Origin: Caulobacterales bacterium
GTDB lineage: Bacteria; Pseudomonadota; Alphaproteobacteria; Caulobacterales; Caulobacteraceae
Length of the DNA stretch: 64,000 bases
Assembly (NCBI GenBank): GCA_016183935.1
Contig: JACPDR010000011.1
Span: forward strand, 1 to 64,000
Direction of reading: 5' to 3'
The notes under the pieces are model-generated. The model searched no databases. It was not told where the DNA came from and worked only from the letters and a program-made list of their open reading frames with translations. The position numbers and the translations under genes are program-made. Shown piece by piece: positions 8,233 to 16,862 of this stretch (within the stretch, counting starts at the first letter, position 1; each line of letters opens with the position of its first letter).

Positions 8233-10099
8233 CGCCCAATCCTTGCAACTGATCGAGGGCGGCCTGCTGGGCCGCCATCTCCTGCGCCACCCGCCCGTAG
8301 ATGTCCGCCGCCCGCGCGGCCGCCTTCTTGTCGTCCATGGCGGCGGCCACCTCCTTGAACAGGGGCAGACTCGCCTGCGGGTCCTCGCCGAGGGCGCGAC
8401 GGCCGGCCCAGGGATGCGGACGCCGGCCCGGCGTGTCCATGTGGCCGGCCTGATCCGGGGCGGGCGCCGCCGCCCTCCCGCGGAACGGCGCGCGCCGGTC
8501 GTACTGGAGCTTGTGCGCGCGCAGCGGACGATGACCGGCCACGAACACCAGTTGCCGGTCGTCCGGCAGGGCCCGGATCTCGCCGGGCTCCAGGAGCGGC
8601 CGCTCGACCTCGGTCCGCGAGACGGACGAACGCCCGCCCGCCAGGCCGGCGGGCGAGCTGCGGCTGGTGCGCCGCTCCGCCACCGAGCCGGTCAACTTCG
8701 ACACCTTGTCCTGCGTCAGCGGGTCCAGCGCCGAAAAGGCGGTGTAGACGGCGCAGTTGTCGAGGATGGTGTTGTGGGTCCCGTAGGTCTTCACGATGTC
8801 GTTCAGCGACTGGGCGACGAACATCGCCTTGACCCCGTAGCCGCTCATCAGCCGCAGCGACTTCTCGAAGAAGGCGAGCCGTCCCAGAAGCGGGAACTCG
8901 TCCATCACCATCAGGAGCTTGTGCCGTTTGGCCCGCCCCGTCGCGTCCCGCGTCTCTTCGGCGGTGAGGGCCTGGGCGGCGGCGTAGAACAGCATCCGCA
9001 CCAGCGGCCGGAGCGCGGCCGCATCGGCGGGCGCGACCTGGACATAGAGGGACACCGGCGCCTCGGCGCACATCAGGTCGCCCATGGCGAAGTCCGCCGC
9101 GCAGAGCACCCGCTCGACATCCGCCCCGGCCAGCCACTTCAGATAGGACCGCGCCGTGCCCTGGACCGAGGTGCGGAACCGGTCGTGCATGGCCGCATAG
9201 CCCTTGACCGCCGTGCGGATGAACGGATGGGTCCGTGGCGCGCCGTCCGGCCCCCGATCATGCAGCGTCCGGATCATGACGTCGGCCGCCTCGTCGAGAT
9301 CGGCGAGCAGCTCACGCACCTTGAGCAGGGTCTTGTCGCCGTCGTCGGCGACATACAGGACATGCAGGATCACCGCCTCGAGAATCTCCGACGCCGCCTT
9401 GTCCCAGATCGCCTCGTCGTCGCGCGCGCCGCCGGGATCGGCCAGGATGGCCACGAGCCGCTGCACCTGGGCGAGTTCGCCCGGCCCCGGCTGGATTTCC
9501 GCCAATGGGTTCCAGCGCGCGGACGCCGGATCGCGGGGATCGAAATAGAGCGCGTGGGAGAAGCGGGACCGCCAGCCGGCCGTGATCCGCCACAGCTCCC
9601 GCTTGGGGTCGTGCACCAGGACGCTCTGCGGCCAGGACAGCAGGGTCGGGGTGACGTGGCCCCTCCCCTTCCCGCTGCGGGTGCCGCCCGTCACCAGGGT
9701 CGGCCGAAGATCGCTCGTCGCCAGCAGACGTCCCCGCAACAGGCCGAGCACCGCGCCAGCCGGCTCGAGCAGCCCCGCGCGGCGCGCCTCGGCCAGTCCG
9801 CCCCAGCCCCGGACCCGCCGCACCGACCCGGTCCCGCGGGCGAGCGATCCCAGCCCCAGGCCGGCGGCGGCGCCGAGCAGGATCAGCGGCGCGCTCCGCG
9901 CCAGCGCCGCGGGCGCCTCGTCCCCGAATTCCAGCCGCCACAGCAGGATCGCCCAGGGCGGATAGAGGGCCAGATCCGGATGAATCCGCAGCGCCGGACC
10001 CAGCGCCGCCGCCCAGTGATAGGTCCAGGCGAACATCTGGGTCGCCGCCTGCAGCCCCAGCACCAACCCCAGGCCGATGAGGGCGATCCGCGGCGGCAC
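8219..10099 (-). CDS. traG: TraG/VirD4-type conjugative coupling protein
   Basis: Inner-membrane coupling ATPase that hands the relaxosome-bound DNA to the mating channel. From a GTG at 10099 the product is 626 aa (VPPRIALIGLGLVLGLQAATQ). It has N-terminal membrane segments, Walker A TGGTRSGKGRG, Walker B LLMVMDEFPLLG and the TraG/VirD4 motif VAQSLNDIVKTYG. The open frame continues to 10375, but that extension is only the shadow of the GntR gene. The chosen GTG directly follows the GntR stop (TGAGGTG), implying coupling. Length is normal for TraG of trb islands. Confidence 0.93.
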   Translation of the reverse strand: MPPRIALIGLGLVLGLQAATQMFAWTYHWAAALGPALRIHPDLALYPPWAILLWRLEFGDEAPAALARSAPLILLGAAAGLGLGSLARGTGSVRRVRGWGGLAEARRAGLLEPAGAVLGLLRGRLLATSDLRPTLVTGGTRSGKGRGHVTPTLLSWPQSVLVHDPKRELWRITAGWRSRFSHALYFDPRDPASARWNPLAEIQPGPGELAQVQRLVAILADPGGARDDEAIWDKAASEILEAVILHVLYVADDGDKTLLKVRELLADLDEAADVMIRTLHDRGPDGAPRTHPFIRTAVKGYAAMHDRFRTSVQGTARSYLKWLAGADVERVLCAADFAMGDLMCAEAPVSLYVQVAPADAAALRPLVRMLFYAAAQALTAEETRDATGRAKRHKLLMVMDEFPLLGRLAFFEKSLRLMSGYGVKAMFVAQSLNDIVKTYGTHNTILDNCAVYTAFSALDPLTQDKVSKLTGSVAERRTSRSSPAGLAGGRSSVSRTEVERPLLEPGEIRALPDDRQLVFVAGHRPLRAHKLQYDRRAPFRGRAAAPAPDQAGHMDTPGRRPHPWAGRRALGEDPQASLPLFKEVAAAMDDKKAAARAADIYGRVAQEMAAQQAALDQLQGLGDGQE

Positions 10100-10100
10100 C

Positions 10101-10730
10101 TCAGCCGTCCCGATCCGCTGGGTCCCGCCGTTCGCCCGCGACGTCCAGGACGAGCAGCGGCGCGGCGTCCATGCGGCGCTGGTGGTAGGCGACGAGCGCC
10201 TGGCGCAGCGCCGGTATCGCGCCGGCGCCGGAGACGCGCAGGATCGCGGCGGCCTCGGCCTCGCGGTCGCGAAAGATCCTGCGCTCCGCCGCCTCCAACG
10301 GCCTGAGCTGGCGACCGACCCGGTCGAAGGCTTCCGCCAGAACCTGATTGCCCGTCCCCCGCACCATACGGTCAAGAGACTCGGCGAGCCGGCTTTCAGG
10401 GGCGGCGGTCGAGGCGACCGGTTCGTCGCGGTCGTGGACGGCCGCGATCAGGTCGAGGCTCGTCGTCAGGCAATGAAGCCGGAAGGCGAACCGGTCCCTG
10501 ACGAGGGCCGCGTCCATCCTCGGGGCCAGATAGCCGCCGGACGGCGCCCGCTCGATCAGACCTTCGCCGCACAGCCACGCGAGCGCCTCCCGGACGGGCG
10601 TCGTCGACAGCCGAAGGCGCCGCGCCTCCTCGACGATCACGATGGGCGTCCCGGGCGCGAACACGCCCTGCTCCGACAGGCGGCGAAGGCTGTCCAGGGC
10701 CTGGAGGAAGGGGTCGCGCATTCGGGTCAT
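10101..10730 (-). CDS. GntR-type winged-helix regulator upstream of traG
   Basis: The 209-aa protein (MTRMRDPFLQALDSLRRLSEQG) has a GntR winged helix-turn-helix with the typical recognition segment RLRLSTTPVREALAWLCGEGLIERAPSGGYLAP at residues 38-70. A helical C-terminal domain resembling FCD-type effector domains follows. It is the first gene of the traG-copG-trbB run and overlaps the region where traG starts, so it probably regulates transfer-gene expression. No effector can be inferred. A GGAG element precedes the ATG. Confidence 0.8.
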   Translation of the reverse strand: MTRMRDPFLQALDSLRRLSEQGVFAPGTPIVIVEEARRLRLSTTPVREALAWLCGEGLIERAPSGGYLAPRMDAALVRDRFAFRLHCLTTSLDLIAAVHDRDEPVASTAAPESRLAESLDRMVRGTGNQVLAEAFDRVGRQLRPLEAAERRIFRDREAEAAAILRVSGAGAIPALRQALVAYHQRRMDAAPLLVLDVAGERRDPADRDG

Positions 10731-10965
10731 GGACGTCTCCGAAAAAGGGGGCGTCCGGACTATCGGCGGGGATTGGGTCGCTCGCCAGTGAGTTGCATGT
10801 CGGCACAGCGGGACTCGCCATAAAACGTCGAGATGTCCGCCCCGGGCCGTCGGTTCCGCCGCCGCTTTGTGGCGGTTTGGCCGCGCGTGTGTACGGAAAC
10901 GAAAGGATGGGCGTTGCCCACTCGGGCGTCACATCGCACTATTCCGTGCTGGGAGGTTTTCGCTG

Positions 10966-11451
10966 ATGAGTGGAGTCCCGCCCGACCCACTGCGTGATGG
11001 GGAGTTGCTGTCCGCGGCGGTCAAGACGGTGCGGCGGCATCGCGGCATGACCACGGCCGAGGTCGCCGCCGCCATGAACATGGCGCTCAGGACCTACGAG
11101 CGTTTCGAATCCGGCGGCGCCCGCCTGAACCTGGACCATATCCACCGCTTCGCCGCGGCGACGAACAGCGATCCCTATGCGCTCATCCTGGCGGTGGTGA
11201 TCGGCTCGCCCGAATTCGCCAGACGCAGCGCCGACAACAAGATGGCCACCATCCTGACCATCGCGGTGCAGCGGTTCGACCGGACCATCCAGGATCGCCT
11301 GCTGGACCTGGACGCCCGGACCCTGATCGCCGCGGTCACCGGCATGTTCGACACCCTGCTGGACGGCGACGAGGCAAGCGGACAGGCGAAGGCCTGGCTG
11401 GAGACCGGCGCGGCGGAGCTGCTTGCGACCCGCCCCAGGCCCGGCCGCTGA
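10966..11451 (+). CDS. XRE-family regulator divergent from the tra genes
   Basis: The 161-aa protein starts at the ATG at 10966, with GGGAGG ten bases upstream. A Cro/C1-type helix-turn-helix occupies about residues 15-72 (LLSAAVKTVRRHRGMTTAEVAAAMNMALRTYERFESG). The remaining 90 residues are helical and of unknown function. It is transcribed away from the GntR-traG run across a 235-bp intergenic region, a typical position for a transfer-control repressor of a conjugative element. It is also the last gene before the lasso-peptide locus. Confidence 0.8.
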   Translation: MSGVPPDPLRDGELLSAAVKTVRRHRGMTTAEVAAAMNMALRTYERFESGGARLNLDHIHRFAAATNSDPYALILAVVIGSPEFARRSADNKMATILTIAVQRFDRTIQDRLLDLDARTLIAAVTGMFDTLLDGDEASGQAKAWLETGAAELLATRPRPGR

Positions 11452-11476
11452 TGTCGCTTGGGGGGGGGTCCGCGAC

Positions 11477-11530
11477 CGCGCACTGACTCCTTGGGCCATC
11501 TCCGCGGCGGTCAGTCCAGGAGACCGGAGA
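11477..11530 (+). repeat. Degenerate copy of the lasso precursor 5'-UTR hairpin
   Basis: This 50-nt stretch aligns at roughly 80% identity by hand with 11799-11850 directly before the lasso precursor. It keeps the same fold: CTCCT (11487-11491) can pair with AGGAG (11518-11522) around an inner GCC/GGC pairing. No precursor ORF follows it. The rest of the gap between the XRE gene and the precursor holds a run of nine G at 11460-11468 and a TATACT at 11765-11770 that could be a -10 element; no convincing -35 goes with it. Confidence 0.5.
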
Positions 11531-11808
11531 GCCGCCCCCCGCTGGCCAGAGGCCGGGACCCCGGCCGGGCAAGCGAACTCCGACGGCGCCGGTCATCGCG
11601 CCTCTGGGGCAAGGTGCGGGGTTGGCCTTTCCTGGATGTGGTGGTGACGCCGATCCTCGGTTATTGGCGGCTAACCTCCGAGACTTTGAACGGCGTGGCC
11701 GCAACGCCCGGCAATCGCGATCCCGCCCGCAAACTCGCCACTCGGCTGGGCCGATGGTGCTGAATATACTCCAGATATAGCTTTTCAGCCGATCAACCCG
11801 CGCGCTCA

Positions 11809-11846
11809 CTCCCTTGCGCCACATCCGTGGCGATCAACCCAGGGAG
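11809..11846 (+). promoter_or_regulatory. 5'-UTR hairpin masking the Shine-Dalgarno of the lasso precursor
   Basis: CTCCCT (11809-11814) is complementary to AGGGAG (11841-11846), the Shine-Dalgarno located six bases before the precursor ATG. Inside it, CGCCAC (11817-11822) and GTGGCG (11827-11832) form a perfect 6-bp stem with an ATCC loop. The fold would hide the ribosome-binding site, so it could act as a translational switch or RNA stability element. The outer stem changes length on both arms in the upstream copy at 11477-11530, which suggests that pairing is conserved. Confidence 0.55.
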
Positions 11847-11852
11847 ACCAAG

Positions 11853-11972
11853 ATGACCCCCACCCCCAAGCTCCGCCTCGTCCCCATCGGCAGCGCCAGG
11901 GCTCTGACCCGTGACCTGACGGGCGGCCAGTACATGGAGATCAACGTCTTCGACAGCCGCAAACCGGCCTGA
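11853..11972 (+). CDS. Lasso peptide precursor
   Basis: A 39-aa ORF preceded by AGGGAG at good spacing. The leader MTPTPKLRLVPIGSARALTR resembles proteobacterial lasso leaders of the astexin/caulosegnin kind, with Thr at -2 before the cleavage site (T-R|D). The predicted core is DLTGGQYMEINVFDSRKPA, with Glu at position 9, so a nine-residue Asp1-Glu9 macrolactam is the only ring that fits: cores starting at Gly24 or Gly25 place no acidic residue at 7-9. Asp at core position 1 is unusual. Maturation genes follow immediately. The ring assignment is inference. Confidence 0.88.
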   Translation: MTPTPKLRLVPIGSARALTRDLTGGQYMEINVFDSRKPA

Positions 11973-12017
11973 GCGAAAGCGGACGGTCGTCGACGGCGGC
12001 CGTCCGCAACGCGCGTC

Positions 12018-12677
12018 GTGGAGATATGGATGGCGGTTGAACTCTGGTGCGCGGCGGGGGTGTTCCTGGCGACGGTCGGCGAAGACATCGTCGTGCTGGA
12101 TGTGAACGCCGACCAGTATCACTGCCTGCTCGATGGAGCCGACTGGATGGTTGTCGGCGAGGGCGGATCGGTCACCGTGCCCGACGAGCGCGCCGCAACC
12201 CTGCTGTTGGAGGCCGGCGTCGCCGTCGGCGAGCGTCCCCAACCCCCGCGAAGAACACCAGAGCCCGCTCGCCGGCAATTGGCGAGGGCCTCAACACCCT
12301 CCCGACGGACGCTTCTCCGGGCCGGATTTTCACTCGCCGCCGCAACGATTTCATTTCGCGGCAAGTCGCTTCGCCAGCTGGTCCAGACCTGCCCCCCGGC
12401 ATCCTCCTCCACCCCTCCCCTTGATGACCTCCGGACCCTGATCGAGTCTGTCACGGCTGTTCAGGCGGTGCTGCCCTGGATCCCTTTCGAAGGCGAATGC
12501 CTGCAGCGGGCCTTTCAGGTCAGGCGCGTTCTGACGCGCCGGGGCATTCACCCGGACTGGGTCTTCGGCGTGCGGACCTGGCCCTTCGCCGCCCACTGCT
12601 GGCTGCAAATCGGCGATCTCGTCATCGCCGACACCCTTGATCGGGTGGAACGATACACGCCCATAATGGTGGTCTGA
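12018..12677 (+). CDS. Lasso peptide leader peptidase with fused RRE (B protein)
   Basis: Fused B1-B2 maturation protein that binds the precursor leader and cleaves it. The 219-aa product has an N-terminal PqqD-like recognition element (about residues 5-72, VVLDVNADQYHCLLDGADWMV). A Pro/Arg-rich linker leads to a transglutaminase-like cysteine protease domain with predicted triad Cys161 (EGECLQ), His193 (FAAHCW) and Asp205. The ATG at 12030 is an alternative start. It ends two bases before the cyclase gene, so the two are coupled. Confidence 0.93.
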   Translation: MEIWMAVELWCAAGVFLATVGEDIVVLDVNADQYHCLLDGADWMVVGEGGSVTVPDERAATLLLEAGVAVGERPQPPRRTPEPARRQLARASTPSRRTLLRAGFSLAAATISFRGKSLRQLVQTCPPASSSTPPLDDLRTLIESVTAVQAVLPWIPFEGECLQRAFQVRRVLTRRGIHPDWVFGVRTWPFAAHCWLQIGDLVIADTLDRVERYTPIMVV

Positions 12678-12679
12678 AC

Positions 12680-14431
12680 ATGGGCGACTATCTCATCGTG
12701 GTCCGGAACGCGGACGACCCCCGCGCAGAAGCCCTTTCGGCTGAGCTCGCCAGGCTCGCAAGGCGCATGGGAATGGTCGTTTCCGACCTCCATCGGCATG
12801 CATGGCTGGGGGTGAAAGGCCCTCACGCGCCGAAAACGCTCGCGGTCGGAGCATGGACCCTGGTCGGCGACGTGTTCAACCGGCAGCGCCCGGTTCTGCC
12901 CGGCGATTCAGACGATCCCGACGACTATGAGCGCAAGCTCGTCGCCCGCTTTTGGGGTCGCTATGTCGGGGTCCGGTTCGGCGCGGATTCGCGACTGTCG
13001 TCCATCCTCCGCGACCCGTCGGGCGCTCTGGAGTGCATCGCCTGGTCACATGAAGACCTGACGATCGTGGGGTCGGACGCGCCCGAATGGCTCGTTCACA
13101 AGCTCCGGCCGCCGTGGCGCATCAATGTCGAAAGGCTCTCTCAAGCACTGCTGGACCCGTTCATGTCATCGGGTCCCCTGCTTCTGGAAGGCCCCGTCGC
13201 GATCGATCCGGGCACGGTGCAGCCGCTTCCGCTGGACAGCGCCGCCCGGTCTGTCTGGCGACCCGCCGACATCGCCCATCGCAGCCTGGGTCAGCCCCCA
13301 TGTCTTGAGGATGCGGCCGCCTCGGTTCGATCCGCCATAGACGAAGCGGTGACAGGTCTGGCGGGCGCGTCCACGCCTGTCGCCGCGGAGGTGTCGGGCG
13401 GGCTCGATTCCAGCCTGGTCGCCTCGAGTCTGACGCGCCGCGGCGATATCCCCGTCATCCTCTGGCTCAGCGCCTATGGCGCGACCCCCGAGAGCGACGA
13501 GCGCTCTTACGTCGCCGCGCTGGCGGAGGCCCTGGCGATCGTCCCGGCGTGCGTGCCGCACGCCACCGGCGCGATGACGGAAGCCTGGCTGGAGCGCGCG
13601 TCCCAAGGCCTCCGTCCAGGCGTCAATGCCCTCGACCGGCCTCACGACATGGACTGGGCGGCCAGGCTTCGCGAGGCCGGCGTCACCGCCTTGATGACCG
13701 GCAAAGGCGGAGATTCGATTCTTCTGCAACGGTCAACGACGGACGTCTTCACGGATCTCTGGCTGGCCCGCGGGTGGCGGGCCCTTGTGGCGCCAGACGT
13801 TCCGCGCCTCGCCGCGGAAAACGAAATCTCCGTCTGGTCCATGGTCCGCACCGCCCGACGCCACGGGCGCGCGGACAATCGTCTTCCGGTCCGGGACGAC
13901 GGCTTCCTTGTATCGCGCCATCCACCCGTGGCGCACCCCTGGCTCGCCGGCTGCGAGGCGTTCGGACCGGCCAAGAGGCTTCAGATCGCCGGCGTTCTGG
14001 ACAGCGTGTCGCGGCACGGGCCGTCGATGCTGACCGAGACCGTGGACGTGCGGCACCCGATGTGCGCCCAACCCGTCATTGAGACCTGTCTCGCCATCCC
14101 CACGCCGTTGCTGACCCATGGCGGGCGCGACCGGGGACTTGCCCGGCACGCCTTCAGGAAACGCCTGCCGACCGCGATCCTGGAACGCCGCTCGAAAGGC
14201 GACATGACGCGGATCTACGCCAGAATGATCCTGGATAACCTCCCGGTCCTGAGGCCATGGCTTCTGGACGGGCGGCTGGCGGCGCTCGGCGTTCTGGACC
14301 GCGACGCCGCCGATCGCTTGCTGACCCGCGAGAGCCTGATCTGGCGCGGCTCCTATTCCACGATCATCGTGGCTGCGGCGTTCGAGGGCTGGGTCCGGGC
14401 CTGGGAGCGGCGCCTGCCTCCTCAAGCCTGA
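12680..14431 (+). CDS. Lasso peptide macrolactam synthetase (C protein)
   Basis: ATP-dependent Asn-synthetase-like enzyme that activates the ring acidic side chain (here probably Glu9) and closes the lasso ring. The 583-aa protein has a degenerate class II glutaminase-like N-terminus that lacks the catalytic Cys2 (it begins MGDYLIVV). The synthetase domain carries the PP-loop SGGLDSS (residues 239-245) and a second nucleotide-contact loop GKGGDS. Length is normal for McjC-type cyclases. Its last 68 bp overlap the 3' end of the convergent isopeptidase gene, so antisense interference between the two operons is possible. Confidence 0.94.
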   Translation: MGDYLIVVRNADDPRAEALSAELARLARRMGMVVSDLHRHAWLGVKGPHAPKTLAVGAWTLVGDVFNRQRPVLPGDSDDPDDYERKLVARFWGRYVGVRFGADSRLSSILRDPSGALECIAWSHEDLTIVGSDAPEWLVHKLRPPWRINVERLSQALLDPFMSSGPLLLEGPVAIDPGTVQPLPLDSAARSVWRPADIAHRSLGQPPCLEDAAASVRSAIDEAVTGLAGASTPVAAEVSGGLDSSLVASSLTRRGDIPVILWLSAYGATPESDERSYVAALAEALAIVPACVPHATGAMTEAWLERASQGLRPGVNALDRPHDMDWAARLREAGVTALMTGKGGDSILLQRSTTDVFTDLWLARGWRALVAPDVPRLAAENEISVWSMVRTARRHGRADNRLPVRDDGFLVSRHPPVAHPWLAGCEAFGPAKRLQIAGVLDSVSRHGPSMLTETVDVRHPMCAQPVIETCLAIPTPLLTHGGRDRGLARHAFRKRLPTAILERRSKGDMTRIYARMILDNLPVLRPWLLDGRLAALGVLDRDAADRLLTRESLIWRGSYSTIIVAAAFEGWVRAWERRLPPQA

Positions 14432-16853
14432 CAGCCCCGGACGGCGGCAAGGTTCGATCCAGCCAGTCGAACACCTGGCTGTAGAGATCGCGCATGTTGG
14501 CGGGGCTGAGGACATGATGGTGCTCGCCCCAATAGGTCACAAGCCGCGACGTTCCTCCCTGCCGGTAGAGCGCGCTGAACATCCGCTCGGACTGGGACAT
14601 CGGAATGAAATCCCGGTCCGCCGTGATCAGCAGGACCGGCGCGGTGATCCGGTCCGCCGCCAGATAGGGACTGTGGTCGAGATAGGTCTGCGGGTTCACC
14701 CAGGGCCGCGCCGCAAGCGCCCCCTGCCCGACCTCCACATAGCCCTGCTGGTTCATCATCATGAAGCCGTCTTCGGGCATGAGCCGGGTCGCGGGGATGA
14801 ACTCCCCCCATTCGCCGAACCAGTCGGACATCCCGGAGGACGCGATGTAGGACCGGTAGCGTGACGATCGGGTGGCGATGGCCAGGGCCGCATACCCTCC
14901 GAAGCTGTGGCCCTGAATGGCGATGCGATCGCGCGGCAGCCGGGGATAGGCCTCCAGCGTGGCGTCGACCGCCGCATCGACGCTCCGGACATAGAAATCG
15001 ATATCCGTCGTTCCCGGCTCGTCTATCGGCATCGACGGGGTCAGCACGGCGTAGCCGGCTCCCGCCATGACCACCGCGCGAAGGCCGTAGGTCAGCGTCT
15101 GCGGACCGGACCAGACGCCTGTATCGACGGACCCGGGATAGACCTGGACGACCAGCCCCCTCGTCGGTTCGGTCCCATTCCCCGGAGGCAGGAAAAGCCA
15201 GCTGCGGGTGGGGCGGCCGAACGCGTCCGGATGATCGACGGGAACGGGCCTCGTCAGGACGACGTCGGTCAGGCGCGTGTTCACGCGGTCCAGGTCGTAA
15301 ACGCCGAGCGGCGTTCTGAGGCGCAGGGTCTCCACGAGCCCGACGCGCTCCAGGACCAGCGACGCCTCGGACGAGGCGGCGACGATACGGGTTTCCTCGC
15401 CCTCGCCGGGTCCGATCCGCCGCATCGCGTCAGACCCCGCCAGAACGAGGCTCTCCCCATCCGGTCCCAGCGCGGCGACCCAGTCCCGGCGCGGCGCGTC
15501 ATTGACCTTGAGCCGGAACGGCTTCTCGATATCGCTGATCTCCACCTCCCGCACGGACAGGTCGGATCGGCCCAGGCGGCGCAGACCGGTCGAGTCCACG
15601 GTCCAGACGCCGCCATCCGCGAACAGATGCAAGGCGTCCCGGGTCACGGCGGCGATGCGAGAGGGAACGGACGCCAGGGCGCCGGTCAGCGGGACCGGCG
15701 GTTCCCCGGGGGCAAGCGCATACCAGTCGAAGCGCTCGCCGTCCGTGGGGCGTGCATGGACGACCGGCGTCCGGCCCAGCCAATCCGCCCGGACGCCTCT
15801 CAGAACGTCGGCGCCTTCACCGGGCGTCAGGCCGTCGAGCGGCACAGTGACTGCGCCCCCCCGATCGACCCGCATCAAGTCGCCATCGACCCAGTCCGCC
15901 CCGTCCGGGCGCGCCCACAGCAGAAGACCGCTGGAATCTCCCGCCCATCGCAGGAGGTGAGGCGCGACGTCAAGCGCGTCCATCGGCCGTGCGACCGCGC
16001 CGTTCGCCAGACTGACGATCGCGAGCCGCTGGCGGGTCGGACTCTCCGCCTGAACGATCGAGCCCGGCCGGACGGCCATCGGCTCCCCGCCCAGGATGAC
16101 GGCGATCTCGCGCGCATCGGGGGACACCGCAAAATCCACGATCCGGCCCTCGCCCAGCGTCCGGCTCCGCCCGGTCCGGAGATCGAGGGCGATCAGGGCC
16201 TGGGACGCAGGGGCCGCCTCTGTCGTGGCGACGCCGTCCCGGGCCTCCACGACCGTGCGCGAAGGCTCCTGGCCGAGAGCGGTGCGCGCCCAGGCCTGGG
16301 TGGCGCGGATCTGGCTCCCGCCGTAATAGCGCAGGATGGCGGGCAGGCTGCCGTCCGGCCGGACCGTCAGCGCGACCTCGTCATCGGAGATCCATTCCGC
16401 CGCCGCACCCGTCAGGGGCAGCTCGGGCGTCAGGCCGGTCCACCAGACGGAGCGGTCGGCCAGGGTGACAATCCCGATCTGCAGGCGGGCGTCGCGAAAG
16501 CTGTAGACCAGCAATCGCGTCCCGGACGGCGACCACGCCCCTCGCAACAGGCCCACGGGTTCGTTCGGCAGCAGGCGCTGCGGCGCAGCGCCGGGGCTCT
16601 TCAGGTCGACAAGCCAGAGGTCCGTGATCGCCCAGGTGGACCGCCCGCCGAAATCGAACCTGGGGGTGGTGTCATAGGCGCCCCGCTTCTCATAGACGGC
16701 CCACGCGCCGTCCGGCGCGATGGATGCCCGGCCGAACCCCTCCAGCGTCACGATGTCGTCGACCTGAATCGAGCGCGACTGGGCGAAGGCGGACGACGCC
16801 CCCCACGCGAGCGCCAGGACCGCCAGGACAAGGCGGCACAGAAACCTGATCAT
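14364..16853 (-). CDS. Lasso peptide isopeptidase, S9 family (AtxE-like)
   Basis: Prolyl-oligopeptidase-type hydrolase. In alphaproteobacterial lasso clusters this family (AtxE1/AtxE2) cleaves the isopeptide bond and linearises the cell's own lasso peptide. The 829-aa protein has an export signal (residues 1-24, ending SSAFAQ), a beta-propeller-like N-terminal domain and a C-terminal alpha/beta hydrolase with Ser650 in GHSFGGY, predicted acid Asp748 (ADRDFIP) and His within 778-780 (GEHHHV). It lies 9 nt downstream of the TonB receptor stop. The C-terminal Pro/Arg-rich tail overlaps the cyclase gene. Assignment rests on fold plus locus context. Confidence 0.92.
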   Translation of the reverse strand: MIRFLCRLVLAVLALAWGASSAFAQSRSIQVDDIVTLEGFGRASIAPDGAWAVYEKRGAYDTTPRFDFGGRSTWAITDLWLVDLKSPGAAPQRLLPNEPVGLLRGAWSPSGTRLLVYSFRDARLQIGIVTLADRSVWWTGLTPELPLTGAAAEWISDDEVALTVRPDGSLPAILRYYGGSQIRATQAWARTALGQEPSRTVVEARDGVATTEAAPASQALIALDLRTGRSRTLGEGRIVDFAVSPDAREIAVILGGEPMAVRPGSIVQAESPTRQRLAIVSLANGAVARPMDALDVAPHLLRWAGDSSGLLLWARPDGADWVDGDLMRVDRGGAVTVPLDGLTPGEGADVLRGVRADWLGRTPVVHARPTDGERFDWYALAPGEPPVPLTGALASVPSRIAAVTRDALHLFADGGVWTVDSTGLRRLGRSDLSVREVEISDIEKPFRLKVNDAPRRDWVAALGPDGESLVLAGSDAMRRIGPGEGEETRIVAASSEASLVLERVGLVETLRLRTPLGVYDLDRVNTRLTDVVLTRPVPVDHPDAFGRPTRSWLFLPPGNGTEPTRGLVVQVYPGSVDTGVWSGPQTLTYGLRAVVMAGAGYAVLTPSMPIDEPGTTDIDFYVRSVDAAVDATLEAYPRLPRDRIAIQGHSFGGYAALAIATRSSRYRSYIASSGMSDWFGEWGEFIPATRLMPEDGFMMMNQQGYVEVGQGALAARPWVNPQTYLDHSPYLAADRITAPVLLITADRDFIPMSQSERMFSALYRQGGTSRLVTYWGEHHHVLSPANMRDLYSQVFDWLDRTLPPSGAVRLEEAGAAPRPGPSPRTPQPR

Positions 16854-16862
16854 GGCTCGCCC

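Noticed and set aside
8243-10306. 687-codon plus-strand frame
   Set aside because: Antisense shadow of traG; no recognisable domain.
11523-11760. Possible second lasso precursor after the upstream UTR copy
   Set aside because: No ATG at the right distance, no T-x cleavage motif and no acidic residue at ring distance in any frame.
11742-11770. Sigma-70 promoter for the lasso precursor around TATACT
   Set aside because: A -10-like TATACT exists, but no acceptable -35 lies 16-18 bp upstream, so it is mentioned only in passing.
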